A DNA stretch of 64,000 bases from Venturia oleaginea (taxonomy: Eukaryota; Ascomycota; Dothideomycetes; Venturiales; Venturiaceae). This document shows, piece after piece, positions 21,856 through 33,100 of this stretch. The notes under the pieces were generated by a model. It saw only the letters and a program-made list of their open reading frames with translations. It made no database searches and was not told where the DNA came from. A program made the position numbers and the translations under genes. Each line of letters opens with the position of its first letter. Position 1 is the first letter of the stretch. The stretch is from assembly GCA_013176395.1 (NCBI GenBank), contig JABMLP010000012.1, forward strand, positions 496,001 to 560,000, given 5' to 3'.

Positions 21856-23081
21856 ATGAGGGTTCTGATCTCCTGCCTTTTGCTTTGGCTCTTTACCATC
21901 AGCCCTAGCACTGCTCAAAATTCATCAAAATACTCATCATGGATGGCATCGAGCATGATCTCTCGCGGCCAAGGAATCATGAAAGAGAATGGGGGCTCCT
22001 CTGAGCTCCTCCAGGCAGGCATTACGCAGAAGGCATTCCACCGTATCATTGACCAATATACCTACGACACCTCAAGCCTGCAAATTCGAAATTATATCAC
22101 GAAGAGCGTCGACTCCACGCTAGCATTTCTTTCCAATGCAACAAAAGACACTGCCTATCCCCTCGATCGTCTGTCCAATGGCAACAATCTCATCTCCTTG
22201 TATGAGCAAACAGGGAACGTGTCCTACAAAAGTGCGATTGAAACTCTTCGAAAGTCGATAGATCTTCAAAAACGGAATGGGGCTGGCGGCTTATGGTACT
22301 ACGTCTATCCCAACTGGAGTTATCTCGATGGCATGTACTCTCTCGCACCCTTCTACACGCTGTACACGAAGCTGTATGATGCAACAAGTGCATCTGCAGT
22401 CGATGACATCTTCTATCAATTAGATACCCTGTGGTCACGTTGCCTCGACAACTCTACTGGTCTACTATTCCATGGTTATGATTACTCAAAAACTGCTGTT
22501 TGGGCAAATGCAATCACCGGAGCCAGTCCTCACGTCTGGGGCAGAAGTCTTGGATGGTACATAATGTCTTTGGTCGATACATTGGAAGTCTCTTCTTTGA
22601 GTCATCAGAGTCTTGCATGGAAGGCTCTGTTGGCCAAATATCAACAGCTCTCGAAGGCCGTGGCAACGGCAATTGACCCAACTTCAGGAGCGTGGTGGCA
22701 AGTTTTGGACCAGCCCGGTCGTGCTGGCAATTATATTGAATCGAGCGGAAGTGCCATGTTTGTCTACTCTCTGCTCAAAGGCGTTCGACTGGGATACGTC
22801 TCGGGCTATGAAACAGCCGCAGCGCAAGCCTATCAATACATCGTTGAAAATTTCGTGGTCAAGAATGGATCAGCTATCAGCTACAATGGAACAGTCGCTG
22901 TGTGTAGTTTGAACTCTACAGCTTCTTATGAAGTCAGTTATTCACCTGATCCACAAAACACTACTAACTGGAAGTTTCGCAGTACTACATCTCACAGCCG
23001 ATACAGTATGACAGTGTACTTGGATCTGGAGCCTTCATCCTCGCCTCAGTCGAATACGAGATGTACAGTGCTTCTATGTAA
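21856..23081 (+). CDS. Secreted GH105 unsaturated rhamnogalacturonyl hydrolase-like enzyme
   Basis: Removes unsaturated uronic acid from the non-reducing end of oligosaccharides released by pectin (rhamnogalacturonan) lyases. Two exons, 21856-22932 and 22983-23081, give 391 residues. The N-terminus is a signal peptide ending near STAQ. The (alpha/alpha)6-barrel region includes WYYVYPNWSYLDGMYSLAPF, whose Asp at about 158 corresponds to the family catalytic acid, then FHGYDYSKTAVWAN, SPHVWGRSLGWYIMSLVDTL and SSGSAMFVYSLLKGVRLGY. Splicing the 50 bp intron at 22933-22982 gives SYEYYISQPIQYDSVLGSGA and a family-typical C-terminus ending at TAA 23079-23081. The unspliced frame stays open to 23208 but loses this end. 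Confidence 0.9.
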
Positions 23082-24187
23082 CAATTTCGATGGATGTAAC
23101 GCAATCGGATGCAATTTGAAGTCTATTGCATTCTCGCTTGCGGGCCGTTTTGTTACAAGCTCAATGCCTGGGAGATTCCTTCTCGGTAGTCAATATCTTC
23201 GGTCATGAACTTGTGGCGATCTGTGTGTGCATCATGGCGACCGCGACCAGGCTCCTGGTGTGCGCACTGGTAGCTCTACTATGTTTAGTCCGCTATCGCA
23301 TGTGGCCGTAGAATGGTTTGAGTAAGTGTATATTCAAGAGTTGAGGATGCTGAGGTCGCCACCTGCAGATATCTCTGAAGTGGGAACTTTTAGGGCAAGT
23401 GTGGATTTACACACATGGCGGTTGGTTGCCTGACTGACGGATAGGTTGCAAATATTCCAAGTCAATGAACAGATTCAGCTTGGAAGCGCAACATAAGCTG
23501 TCGTAAAATTGCTTCCAAGGAAAGCACAGGAGAAGATCCAGTTCATCCGCTTGACATCCGAATACCAAGAAAATGGATAGTACCTGATGCACCAGCCCCG
23601 CTAGCATCGATCGCTTCCTGGAATGCCCTACCAAAATCCGAGAAAGATGTCGCGATACCCAAACCAAATCTGAAATATGCAGCCAAGCTTCGTCCACCTT
23701 CCGATTCGGGCTTTCTGCACGGTCTCTACGTTCGACGCCAGATCTCCAGGACCACACACGACACACGTTCACAGAAACCGAATATAGGGCTGCGTGACAT
23801 CTCGTTTCCGTTTACCTGGCTCAGGGCACAAGCTAGTGGGACGCATCCGGCAATCAAGTACGCTGAAAAAATCTTCATTTCGCGATATCTGCCCACACTG
23901 AAGAAACTGCCGTAGCTAAGAAAGTAGTCTGGCCATTCAACTGGCCGATGTGAGTGACAAGTATCTCTTTTTGGCAACCTCGGCCTTGAGAGGGCCCGCA
24001 AATGTAGCTTGAAACTGAGGAAATCATCAACTCCGACACCAGGATTTAATTGCCTGGCTGCTGAAAATTCGGATGGGTGTTATGGAGGTATAAATCACCC
24101 AAGAATGAGGCCATTGTGTTTCCCCGAATATTTTAGTAGTTGAGGTTGTATCACTCACTTGCATTTCTACACCAAACCGCTTGTAAA
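23082..24187. other. Intergenic region, no supported gene
   Basis: Minus-strand frames of about 90-120 codons at 23407-23772 and 23726-24001 have no domain, start context or splice structure that I can support. Confidence 0.45.
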
Positions 24188-25286
24188 ATGACTAGACTGG
24201 CAGTGCCAGTGCTTCTAGCATTCTCAGCCCTGATTTCAGGTATGTACGCTGCACTATTGACGGCACCATCTTCAGCTAACCGTCTCTTTCTCAGCGACCC
24301 CACCGCAGGCAGGCTCTGCTGCAGTCAATAATGTAGCCACACCCACACTCGCCTGTTCCGCTCCAAAACCTGCAGATAACGATTCACCTTCCGATGAAAA
24401 CCGAGATTCATGCACCCAACAACGCTTGAGGCAAGGCGATCCACCATGGGGCAATGGTGTCCCTCCAATGATCACGATCTTACCTGGCCTACCAGTCTTT
24501 TATGACATAGAGGCATGCAAGACGAATTCCAAGCTCCTCACTCAAATGGAGGATAAATTTATGAGGAATGTCGCTCGAGCCCGGCAGGATAAACCCTTTG
24601 ATTATCATCAGCCTGAATTCGCTGTTCGTGGAGGTGCTTGTGTGACGAGTTCCTTTATAGGTCCTGCAGACGAACAGGATAGATATCGGACATACAAAAA
24701 CGATTTCCCCCCTGTCCCTGCGCCCACTGGAGGATACGGTGGATGGAATGGTGGTCAGCAGCAAGGAGGATCATGGAATGGTAATCAGCCACAGGGTGGT
24801 TCGTGGAACGGAAACCAACCACAACCTAATGCACAACCATGGCAACCACGACCATGGGAGCCACAGTCTGCCCTACCACCAAACAACGCACCAGCTTGGC
24901 AACCACCGGCTGGCTTGCCAGCTCCGCCATCTGCCTGGGGACAAGAGCCTCCGCCAGCTGTATGGGGAGGCCATGTACAACCTCAATGGGATCAACAACC
25001 TCGACAGACCCAACAAACGCAGCCCCCGCCACTGCCACAACAAGGTGGTGTCTTGCCGGACGGTTGGCAAGCGGTGCCGAGACCGGCGCAATATGGAAAC
25101 GGACCATCACAGAATGGAAATCCACCGCCTAGAAACCAGCCTAGCAATGATGGGTGGGACCATGTTCCTACTCCATTGCCGTTTTCACCGCCACCTGAAC
25201 CGCAACCACAGGCGCAACCTCAGTTGCTTGATCTGGGACATGATGATTGGAAATCTGATCCTAATTGGAATGGGGCATTTAGATAG
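24188..25286 (+). CDS. Secreted Pro/Gln/Trp/Asn-rich protein of unknown function
   Basis: Two exons, 24188-24239 and 24295-25286, give 347 residues. The first exon encodes nearly all of a signal peptide (MTRLAVPVLLAFSALIS). The mature part begins with a short region containing a few cysteines (LACSAP, DSCTQQ, EACKTN, GACVTS). From about residue 170 it becomes low complexity with two tandem copies of GGSWNGNQPQ and many Pro/Gln-Trp motifs such as AWQPPAGLP. The end, LLDLGHDDWKSDPNWNGAF, is more ordered in character. No domain is recognised. Wall-associated or extracellular matrix protein is possible, but that is a guess from composition. Confidence 0.7.
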
Positions 25287-25475
25287 GCCGAGTGATTTGA
25301 GTGGCAGATGGTTGAATGAGAGCCAGGACGCTCTCGAAAAAATGGCTCGTATGTCGTCAGTATCGATGTAAATATTTTCTCTACATAATTATTTTTGCTT
25401 CTGTAAGATACCTTCCCTTTTGGTGCTCATCGCCACGCGCGTCAGCCTCCTACCCACTCACCCCCTCTTCCTCAC

Positions 25476-26100
25476 TTAATCACTTTCAAAAGCCTTCTTC
25501 TGCGCCGCTCCCTCCACCGCCTTGGAATACTCCAATCTATCTTTTGTATAAAACTCCACCGCGATGGGATGGTTATTTGCGCCGTCGTCTAGACCGCCAC
25601 TTTTGACGCAGGTAAGGTCGGGAATTACTTCCAATTCGGTGTAGAGCGAGCTTCCGCAATTGAAGCAGAAGAAGTGGTTGTTTAGTTTTCCGGAGTCGCC
25701 TCGAAAAAGTGTAGTAAAAAGGAAAAAAGGGGCAACGATTGGATTGAGGGATGGGGAACAGAGGTAATTGAGGCAAAGGAGGGAAGATGAGGGGAGAAAT
25801 ACCTTTCAAAGCAAATTCCTTCGGTTTACCCTTGATAACAGAGAACGAAGAGCGTGTAACGACGATGTTGGATGTATATGCTACACCCGTCCATTTCTGA
25901 CAATCGGCGCAGTGGTAGAGGGCTGTCGTTTTTGGTTCTCCTGTTTGGGATCTGTTGTTAACAAGCATATCGTCACTAGCATTGACTTGCTTCCGAGTCT
26001 CCAGCTCAACCGCATAGCAGAGAGAAAGAAAAGAGACCGAAACGAACGAACCGGTAAATTCATAAGCAACCTCCCCACACATGCAAGAACCTTTCGTCAT
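25476..26100 (-). CDS. GFA/CENP-V-fold zinc protein (glutathione-dependent formaldehyde-activating-like)
   Basis: Small zinc-binding protein of the GFA family; the founding member binds glutathione and formaldehyde, but most fungal members are uncharacterised. Three exons on the minus strand, 26052-26100, 25803-25940 and 25476-25699, give 136 residues. The spliced protein has all family zinc ligands: GSCMCGEV at the N-terminus, YHCADCQKWTG, and FFCFNCGSSLYTE, followed by VKSGGLDDG and FYTKDRLEY. Introns 1 (111 bp) and 2 (103 bp) are GT-AG; intron 1 uses a GTTCGT donor. The long unspliced minus frame at this place is broken by both introns. Confidence 0.9.
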
Positions 26101-27092
26101 CTTATCGAACCTGACGAATCGGGAACTGGGTCGGGGTCTCAATGAACGAAGTAGAGCTTTTATAAAACGAGAATAGAGGGAAATGGAGTATCAAACATAC
26201 CGTGATGATATCTCTCCTCATTATATATTAGTTTCTTATCCTCCTCCACCTCTTGCTTGCGCCCTTCGTGCGTCCATTGCTTACATCAGTTGAGCGGACA
26301 TGAGATTTGAGATCTGCAACTGCGACCCCGCTGAGGGGCATCTGGAGCTACGACGACGACGATCGTGCTGCCTCGTGCTCGTGTGTTGTTCTGCGTGAAA
26401 TCTAGGACGACTCGGTTCCAAATCTCTATGATTGGGTGTGGAGGATGTTGACTGAAAGCTTGGTCGAAGTTTAGGAAGAATGGTATTTAGGGCACAGCCT
26501 GGAGTCAAGTTGCTACCACGAAAAGGCTCACAGAACATGAAAGAAGCTTCATGAGGCTGGGTAGGCTAGGTGTTAACTACAGTCACAGGAGGGAAAAGAC
26601 GAGATGATTTACTAATTTTTTTGATTAAATGATATTAGTATCCAGCTCGATCCTACTATGTCCATACGAACAATTCCAACGACGAGATATCTAGATACAT
26701 GTGAGAGAGAATCCATCTCTCCATGTTGAAAATGCCGTAATAGCCCTGATCGCCAGAGCGGTTTGAAAAACGAACGCCGTCGCCTTCCATGTAATAAGTA
26801 TAAGGGAGCTCATCCCCTTGAACAGAGCCATGACCATAAAATAACCATACCATGAGTACCACACATCCATCCAGTGTGACGAGAACACCGCCAAGTCGCC
26901 CTCAATGTGTAATGCGAAATCCCAAATTGCCGTCGTGAAAAATAGCCCACTCCAGCCACAAATGAAAGCGCCAAACGCCGTTCCATGCAAAGCGCAAAGT
27001 TAAAACCTATCGTATCCATCAAAACAAGTCAATGCAACACCAGACCATTCATCAACTGCTTGCTATCTCGACATCATTGAATCCTCTTCCGC
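26101..27092. other. Intergenic region with an unresolved hydrophobic open frame
   Basis: On the minus strand, 26691-26990 encodes about 99 residues with two or three hydrophobic segments (AFICGWSGLFFTTAIWDFAL and YGYFMVMALFKGMSSLILIT). It has no ATG at its beginning, an in-frame stop just upstream, and no clear acceptor site. It could be the last exon of a small membrane protein or a relic. Nothing else is supported. Confidence 0.3.
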
Positions 27093-28778
27093 TCAGTGCT
27101 GAGTATCGCAAGCCCAAGGCCTGTAGGCAACGCTTAGGTAGTTCTTGATCTGCTCATCGCGCGACAACCACATCAACAAGGCAGTGATCTCATTGCGAAT
27201 GCGAGTGATGGACTGATCATCCATGTTGGTCTGTGCGACGAGCTGTGGCATGTGGGCTGTGACAAATTAGCGTGGTGAAGAATGCATGATGGACTGAAGG
27301 AAACTCACTGAGTTGACGAAGGAAGTGCTCGCAGCCAAAGATCTGGTGGACGCGCTTGCCGAAGAGCTCATCACCTTCGGTCTTCATGCGCTTGGCGATG
27401 TGCAAGTACTGGCTCTCGGCGCCATTCTCAATGCGGCGCTCCTGGCGGTAGAGAAGACGGCGTGGGATAGCAATGTCAGCGTAGGCCTTGAGTCCCTTGA
27501 GTGACTCTTCGAAAAGGTCAGAGTAGACGTAGCCTTCCTGATCTTTCTTGTGCTGATTGTAGTCGTCAAGAATCTTCTCAATTGGCGTCTTGGATGGAAG
27601 AACGACGAAGTTGCCCTTGCTGGTGATCTGCTCCCAGTCGTCGACGAGAATGGACTTGAGGATGTCTGGGATGAAGAGACGGATTGCTGGCTTGGCGCGA
27701 TATTGCTCTTCCTGTGAGTCAAGTTGTTAGCGAGTTTCACAACAGAAATTGAAAAGCGTGAATATTATGAAGAAATGGGGAAAGAGGACAAACTTCATCG
27801 ACAGTGGTCGCGTCAGTCATAGAGACATCTTCTCGAGTGGGAGTTGAAGGAGGAGTTGGCAATTGACCGCCATACGATACCGCCCATCCAATTTCTTCGC
27901 AAGGAGCAAGTTTGACAAAGTGAGGCATTGTGCAACAACAGTGAAATGATGGGGAAAAATGCGGAAGTGTGCGATAGAAACAAGAGTCGAGTGAAGTAGA
28001 CTAAAGACGAAGTGCCTTAACACAACTCGCAGGTGGCGAATCGAAATGCGACTGTGTTGAGTGTGGTGGTTGCCAGGGTGAAAATTTAGGCAAACGTGAC
28101 ATACCTTCTCAGTCTCCTGATCACGGCCTCGTTTCTTGCCCGCAGCAAGACTGGGCGTTGAGTGACGTTCCTCGCTGCCGCGACCTGAAGCTCCTGGCTT
28201 GCGCTTGGTACCGGTGGCATCCTTCTTTGGCTTGGAAGCTTGAGTGACGCGCTCGAGTTCTTTCTTCAGTCCGCGCGCAAGATCGAGATTGTCGTCGTTG
28301 TGCTTGCGTAGACGGTCTGTAGGAACCCAATCATCCCATCTGTGAATACAAAGTTAGCCAGCAGCTCGGTGGGTGTTGTGGTGGTCGTTGAGAGAATGAA
28401 ACAGCCGCCACGCTCCAGTGAGTGGCGCGCAACAAGAAGGGGGGAAATGAATAAAAAGACGTGCGAGAGATGATCGAGAAGAAGCCCAGCAAGCAGACCG
28501 TAGAGTCAAACTCCCCCCAGCTGCAGACTTGACGAGATCTCGAAGGGGGAATGAAAAAAGCTGCAGTGAAGGAAACCCGGCGAAGCCAGAGATATTGAGC
28601 AAAGAGATCAAACTTACGTGTTCTTCCACCCTTTGTAATGGATCAAGAACTCCCAGGGACTCTTCTTGTCCTTTTCGTCGAACTGTCTGGTATCGAGAAC
28701 CTTTGCCTCATAAAGCAAGTCGTGATGGAAGCAGAGCACCTTCTCATCCTTGTCGAAAGCTGGACCTGCTGGAGCCAT
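27093..28778 (-). CDS. EAF3: Eaf3/MRG15 chromodomain protein of NuA4 and Rpd3S
   Basis: Nuclear reader of H3K36 methylation shared by the NuA4 acetyltransferase and Rpd3S deacetylase complexes. Exons 28618-28778, 28105-28339, 27309-27711 and 27093-27256 give 320 residues, the usual length. The chromo-barrel domain covers LCFHHDLLYEAKVLD, FLIHYKGWKNTWDDWV and RLRKHNDDN; a basic linker with KKRGRDQ follows; the MRG domain runs from AIRLFIPDILKSILVDDWEQ through FGCEHFLRQL to MPQLVAQTNMDDQSITRIRN. Between exons 2 and 3 the 393 bp intron contains a stop-free 207 nt segment (27794-28000) with possible phase-0 splice sites, which could be an optional cassette exon or an internal start. Transcription is divergent from CNL2. 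Confidence 0.92.
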
Positions 28779-29192
28779 GGTGAATGTGCGCTGAACGCGA
28801 ACGCGATGAGTTGAGAGGAGAGATCTGTATCGTGTATGGAATCGGTGAGGTGTGTAAGTATTTTTAGTGTATGAAAGTGGACTTTGTGGTTAGGGGGGTG
28901 AGATAGTAGCGGAAAACGCGTCGTCCTTGGAATAAGTCAACTTTCTACGCTATACCGCTTCGAGATCTCGCGATGCTATTGTCTATTGTCACATTTAATT
29001 CACAACAGCCGCGCATAATCTCTCAATAACAACAATAGCTTCTTCTCCATCGCCCACTTCCCGCGACCTCAATCAATACACCTTCCAACACAATCGAGTC
29101 CACAACAAAACATCTCCCAAGCGCAACAATAGCTTCAACCCTCTTTACCTCCGCTACCTCTCTTCTCCACGATTCCATACTTCGCAACAACA
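28779..29192. promoter_or_regulatory. Divergent promoter region between EAF3 and CNL2
   Basis: About 410 bases separate the two start codons, so both promoters must be here. A long CA/CAACA-rich stretch at 29000-29190 suits the 5' leader of the plus-strand gene. I see no motif that can be named with confidence. Confidence 0.5.
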
Positions 29193-29774
29193 ATGCCACC
29201 AACAGAATCCCAACTCCTAACCCAATTCCTCCTCCCCCCAGCCCCCCTCCCAACCGCCCTCCCCCCAACAAAATTCACAGCCTTATTCCCACAATCCCTC
29301 CAATCCTCCCCCTCAATACCAACCCTATACACCGACCTCCACTCCCAACGAAACACCGACATCTCCCTCGTCCGCAAAAACATCTCTCAAGAAACCGAGC
29401 TCGGGAAAACCCAAATACGAGAATTAAGGAGGGAGAGGCGGAAAGGCATCGCAGGCACCACCACCACCACCACCACCACCAACACAAACACGTCCAGTAG
29501 GTCGGAACGGGCAAGGGAGGTACATACACTTCAAACCCTACCGTTATCTCTTTCCACAGCTCAAAAAACCATGGAAGCTGAGATTGCTGCGTTGGAGGAG
29601 GAGACGGCACAGATATTGGAGGATATGAGAACGACGGTGGGGGATCTGAGTGATCTACGTTATGGGCGTTTTCAAAAGACACCTGGTGCTGATGCGGATT
29701 TGAGGGAGGAGGTCTTGGAAGCGATAGGGAAGGTGAGGGAGAGTGCTGAGGGTGTAGGGAGCCCGAGGCAGTAG
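29193..29774 (+). CDS. Cnl2/NKP2-family kinetochore protein
   Basis: Component of the inner-kinetochore COMA/CCAN assembly (Nkp2 in yeast, Cnl2 in fission yeast). The single-exon protein has 193 residues. The N-terminal ESQLLTQFLLPPAPLPTALP and KFTALFPQSLQSSPSIPTLY segments match the family start; a coiled-coil-like region with STAQKTMEAEIAALEEETAQ follows; and VGDLSDLRYGRF is the family's conserved C-terminal signature. A run of threonines near residue 90 comes from a CCA trinucleotide repeat. A 40 nt stretch resembling an intron (GTACAT to CCACAG at about 29520-29560) would change the frame and lose the coiled coil, so I keep it as coding. Confidence 0.8.
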   Translation: MPPTESQLLTQFLLPPAPLPTALPPTKFTALFPQSLQSSPSIPTLYTDLHSQRNTDISLVRKNISQETELGKTQIRELRRERRKGIAGTTTTTTTTNTNTSSRSERAREVHTLQTLPLSLSTAQKTMEAEIAALEEETAQILEDMRTTVGDLSDLRYGRFQKTPGADADLREEVLEAIGKVRESAEGVGSPRQ

Positions 29775-30143
29775 TGGGAGAGGGAGAGAAGAGGGAGGGA
29801 ATGTTTGAAGGAGGGTGTATGAGTATGGTTTATGGACAGGTCTTGAGCAGAGAGTGACTGTGCGAGTAGGAATGATGATTGTTGGGGTATTACGAGACAA
29901 CGAAGCCATGAAACAATGATGGTACACGACAGAGCAAAACGAAGAGCACAGTAGGAAGAATGAAAATAGTATGTCTATTGCACCCACCCAGGATCTCATG
30001 GACCATCAAGACATCCAATAACTCCAATAACTCCAATGCCTACAATTTTTTCAATCCTCAGCGACCTTCATTTTATTTCATATCTCATAATCATGATTCA
30101 TCCAGGACATAACCATTCCCATTTTCACACCATACCACACCAC
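29775..30143. other. Convergent 3' flank between CNL2 and the 1043-residue gene
   Basis: No gene is seen. The plus-strand gene and the minus-strand gene end toward each other here. Confidence 0.5.
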
Positions 30144-33100
30144 TCACTCCCACTCCCCCCACTCCCTCTCAATCCTGCCCAACTCCCTCCTCAACCTCTC
30201 CTTATCAGCTCCCCTCTCAGAGAACCTCTTACGAATATCGGCCTGCCTCATCAACAACTCCTGATGCACATCCTTCCTCTCCCTCACCTTCCTCGCTAGA
30301 TACCGATGACCCTCATCACTCCCATACCTAACCGCTCTCTCCCAAACCCTCCTCATCCGCGGACTATAAAGCTGACAACTAGCCCCGCCCTCAAACTGTG
30401 TCTTCGCCGAAGGTGGAAGCGGCATCAAAACCTTGTGGAAGCGGTTGGCAAGTGCGGAATCCCCAGACTCAATGACTGGAGAGACGACGGACTCGAAGCA
30501 TTCTTCGCAGACAGTGAAGTCGGGGAGGGTAGGTATGAAATGCCATGTCTGATCCAGAACGATGCTATCGCGTGGGCATTCCATTTTATAGGCATGGCTG
30601 TCGATGAGATTCTCAAGTGGTTCAAGGTCAGGCGGTATCATCACTCGTCCCGCCCTCGCTTTATCATCAATGGCAACGATGAGATCTAGATACTGATTCC
30701 ATCGTTGACTCTCAATCCTCAACGAGCAAGTCCGTAGAGTGGGCCGGGATCCAGAATCAGGGAGGCGAACAAACGTTCCGAGGAGAGAAGGGAACAGCGC
30801 TTCCAGACTCTGAGTATCAGAGGAACAAATGGCGAAATTGGGCTTGAACGTTCTGCCCACCCCTCGTAGCCCATACCACTTTCCAGAGCATTCTCTGCTG
30901 CCAGGACACGCGGGCTTAACGCTGGAAATGGCAGCAAGTGCGTAGATGAGATCAAGATCTTTTCTTTGGCGTTTCAGCGTAAGTAACCAGGCTAGACGTA
31001 TCCATGGGGAGCCAAAGTCACACCTGGTGCGTATGCTGGCTGGTCTTGACGGTGCGCGTTTGAAGTAGCCGCGGAAGGCTGTGGGTTTCACAATCTCGTC
31101 GATGCAGTGAGGGCAAACATCAAATGACGGTGCGCCGTCTAGTGTGTACCAATCGTCGTACTTGCTTGAGTACTCCTTTCTAGGGCACGGTGAAAGTGTT
31201 GCAGGTACCACCGTCACGATGGAAGCGCCAGAAAACTGACTTGGTGCTGCAGATTTAGAGGGAGTTTGACTCGAAGCTGTGGAGGGCGCGTACGAGGTCT
31301 GAGTGGGAGCTGCAGATTGCGCATAGGAGGTCTGAGTAAGGGCGACAGAAGGCGCGAAGGAGCTTTGAGTTGGGGTGGTATTTTGATAGGAAGTCGGAGT
31401 TGCAACTGTAGACTGATACGAGTTCGACCTCGCAGTTTCTACCCGAGGTCTTGGAACATCTTGATTCATGGTGGTATTTTGATAGGAAGTCGGACTTGCG
31501 ACTGTAGACTGGTACGAGTTAGACCTCGCAGTTTCTACCAGAGGTCTTGGAACATCTTGATTCGTGGTGGTATGACGTGACGCCAGCGCGGGTCGTGAGG
31601 TGTTGGTGTTCCATGATGGAGTGGTTGAGGCCACAGAAGGAGGTCTGGGGACTGTTCTTGCTTGGAAGGGAGCCGAAAGTCCTTCAGAACGAACCTGGTA
31701 TGCCTCATGTGATGGCATGAGAATGTTGGGCTCCTCATCGGGGTATGGCAAAGATGGTGTAGCGGCTGGTCGCACTGGCGAAGGAGACTGAACATCGAGT
31801 CTCGGAACTGGCTTCAGTGTTTCCACTGATTCTTGTCTTACAGATGAACTTAGCTTAGAATTGGTTCTTGCAGCTCGTTGTTGCGATGACGGCGGATAGG
31901 TAGAGCCTCGGTCTGCTTGCGAACTCTGACCACGAGGGGGCGAGAATGAGCCTTGATTGAGATCGAACCCCGCAGCTACTGGTGAGGACGCTCGTGAAGT
32001 GGTACGTGAGACCGGCTTGGATGCGCTACTCCGTGGTGCCCACTTGGGCGATCCGGGTGGTGCCTGGAAGAATGTGTCACTCGAAGATGGCGATCCGGGT
32101 CGAACGAACTCATTCCGACTTGGATGACTTGTGTAAACACTTTCTGAGCGACGTAACTTGGGAAGAGGAATTGGCAATCCACGTGACGAAATCCTCTCAT
32201 CTTCAACAACTTGGTAGGAGTCGGAGGGTCTTAGGCGCGGAGAATTCAAAGGGGTTTTTCTTTCGGTCTGGTAGGAAGAGAATGGCGTTAGAGGTCGTAC
32301 CGACCTGGGGTCCTCGTAGTCACTCAGGTCGCTGCTATAGCGATTGGAACGAGCTTTGTGAGGTTCGTGGAAAGTTACCCGTGGCTTTGCCTCTCTTGCT
32401 CGGAGCCTGGCGACGTGAGCAGCATCTATGTCGCTCTCATCAGAAGCCTCCGACCTCGAGTTCTTGTCGCGACGTCGATCACTTCGATCTTGCTTCTTCA
32501 CAGGCTCACGAGCATCTTTTTGGGAACGCTGCTTCGAAATGTTCGATCTTGGCAGCGTGATAGCATCCGGCGACAAGACATATTCCTGCGAGTTGCGATG
32601 GGATGACCTCCGCGTAAAAGCATAAGGTGAAGGCTGTCTCGGCGCGAGAATATCTGGCTGCTCTACATCCAGTTTCAAAGGGGGTGGCTGTTTGCATTGT
32701 CTATCTCCTGATTCTCGTGCCTGTTGTCTCGGTACACGTCCTGATTCGTCCTGTTTCTGGGACTTCTCGTCCTTCGGATCTAGGAAAAATCGCTGTTCAT
32801 GATTGTCCAGCTCGATCAATATTGGATCTTGATTGACGGCTCCTCGCATGCGCACCTCATCGCTGCAGACACTGTGTAACTTGGGTCGTGGGTATTCCTT
32901 GGCCAACGAAACACCTTCGTCCTCAACAGTTGGCTGTGGCGGCCATGTCCTTCGTTTGCTCGGTCGCGCTGTTCTTTGGTCCGTCACTGACGATTTGTAT
33001 TCCTGAGGGCGCGGTGGTGGTGGTGGAAGATTTTGTTCGCGGTGGGAAGGTGGTGAATCATAAGTGTGTCCGTAATTGTAGTCGTAGCGACCATCCCTCG

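Noticed and set aside
23082..23208. Longer C-terminus of the GH105 frame
   Set aside because: It arises from reading through the intron at 22933-22982; the spliced protein ends at 23081 with family-typical sequence.
26691..26990. Hydrophobic minus-strand frame as a membrane protein gene
   Set aside because: No ATG, stop just upstream, no convincing acceptor; kept only as a note in the intergenic entry.
29520..29560. Intron-like sequence inside the Cnl2 gene
   Set aside because: Removing its 40 bases would change the frame and lose the conserved coiled coil and the LSDLRYGRF end.
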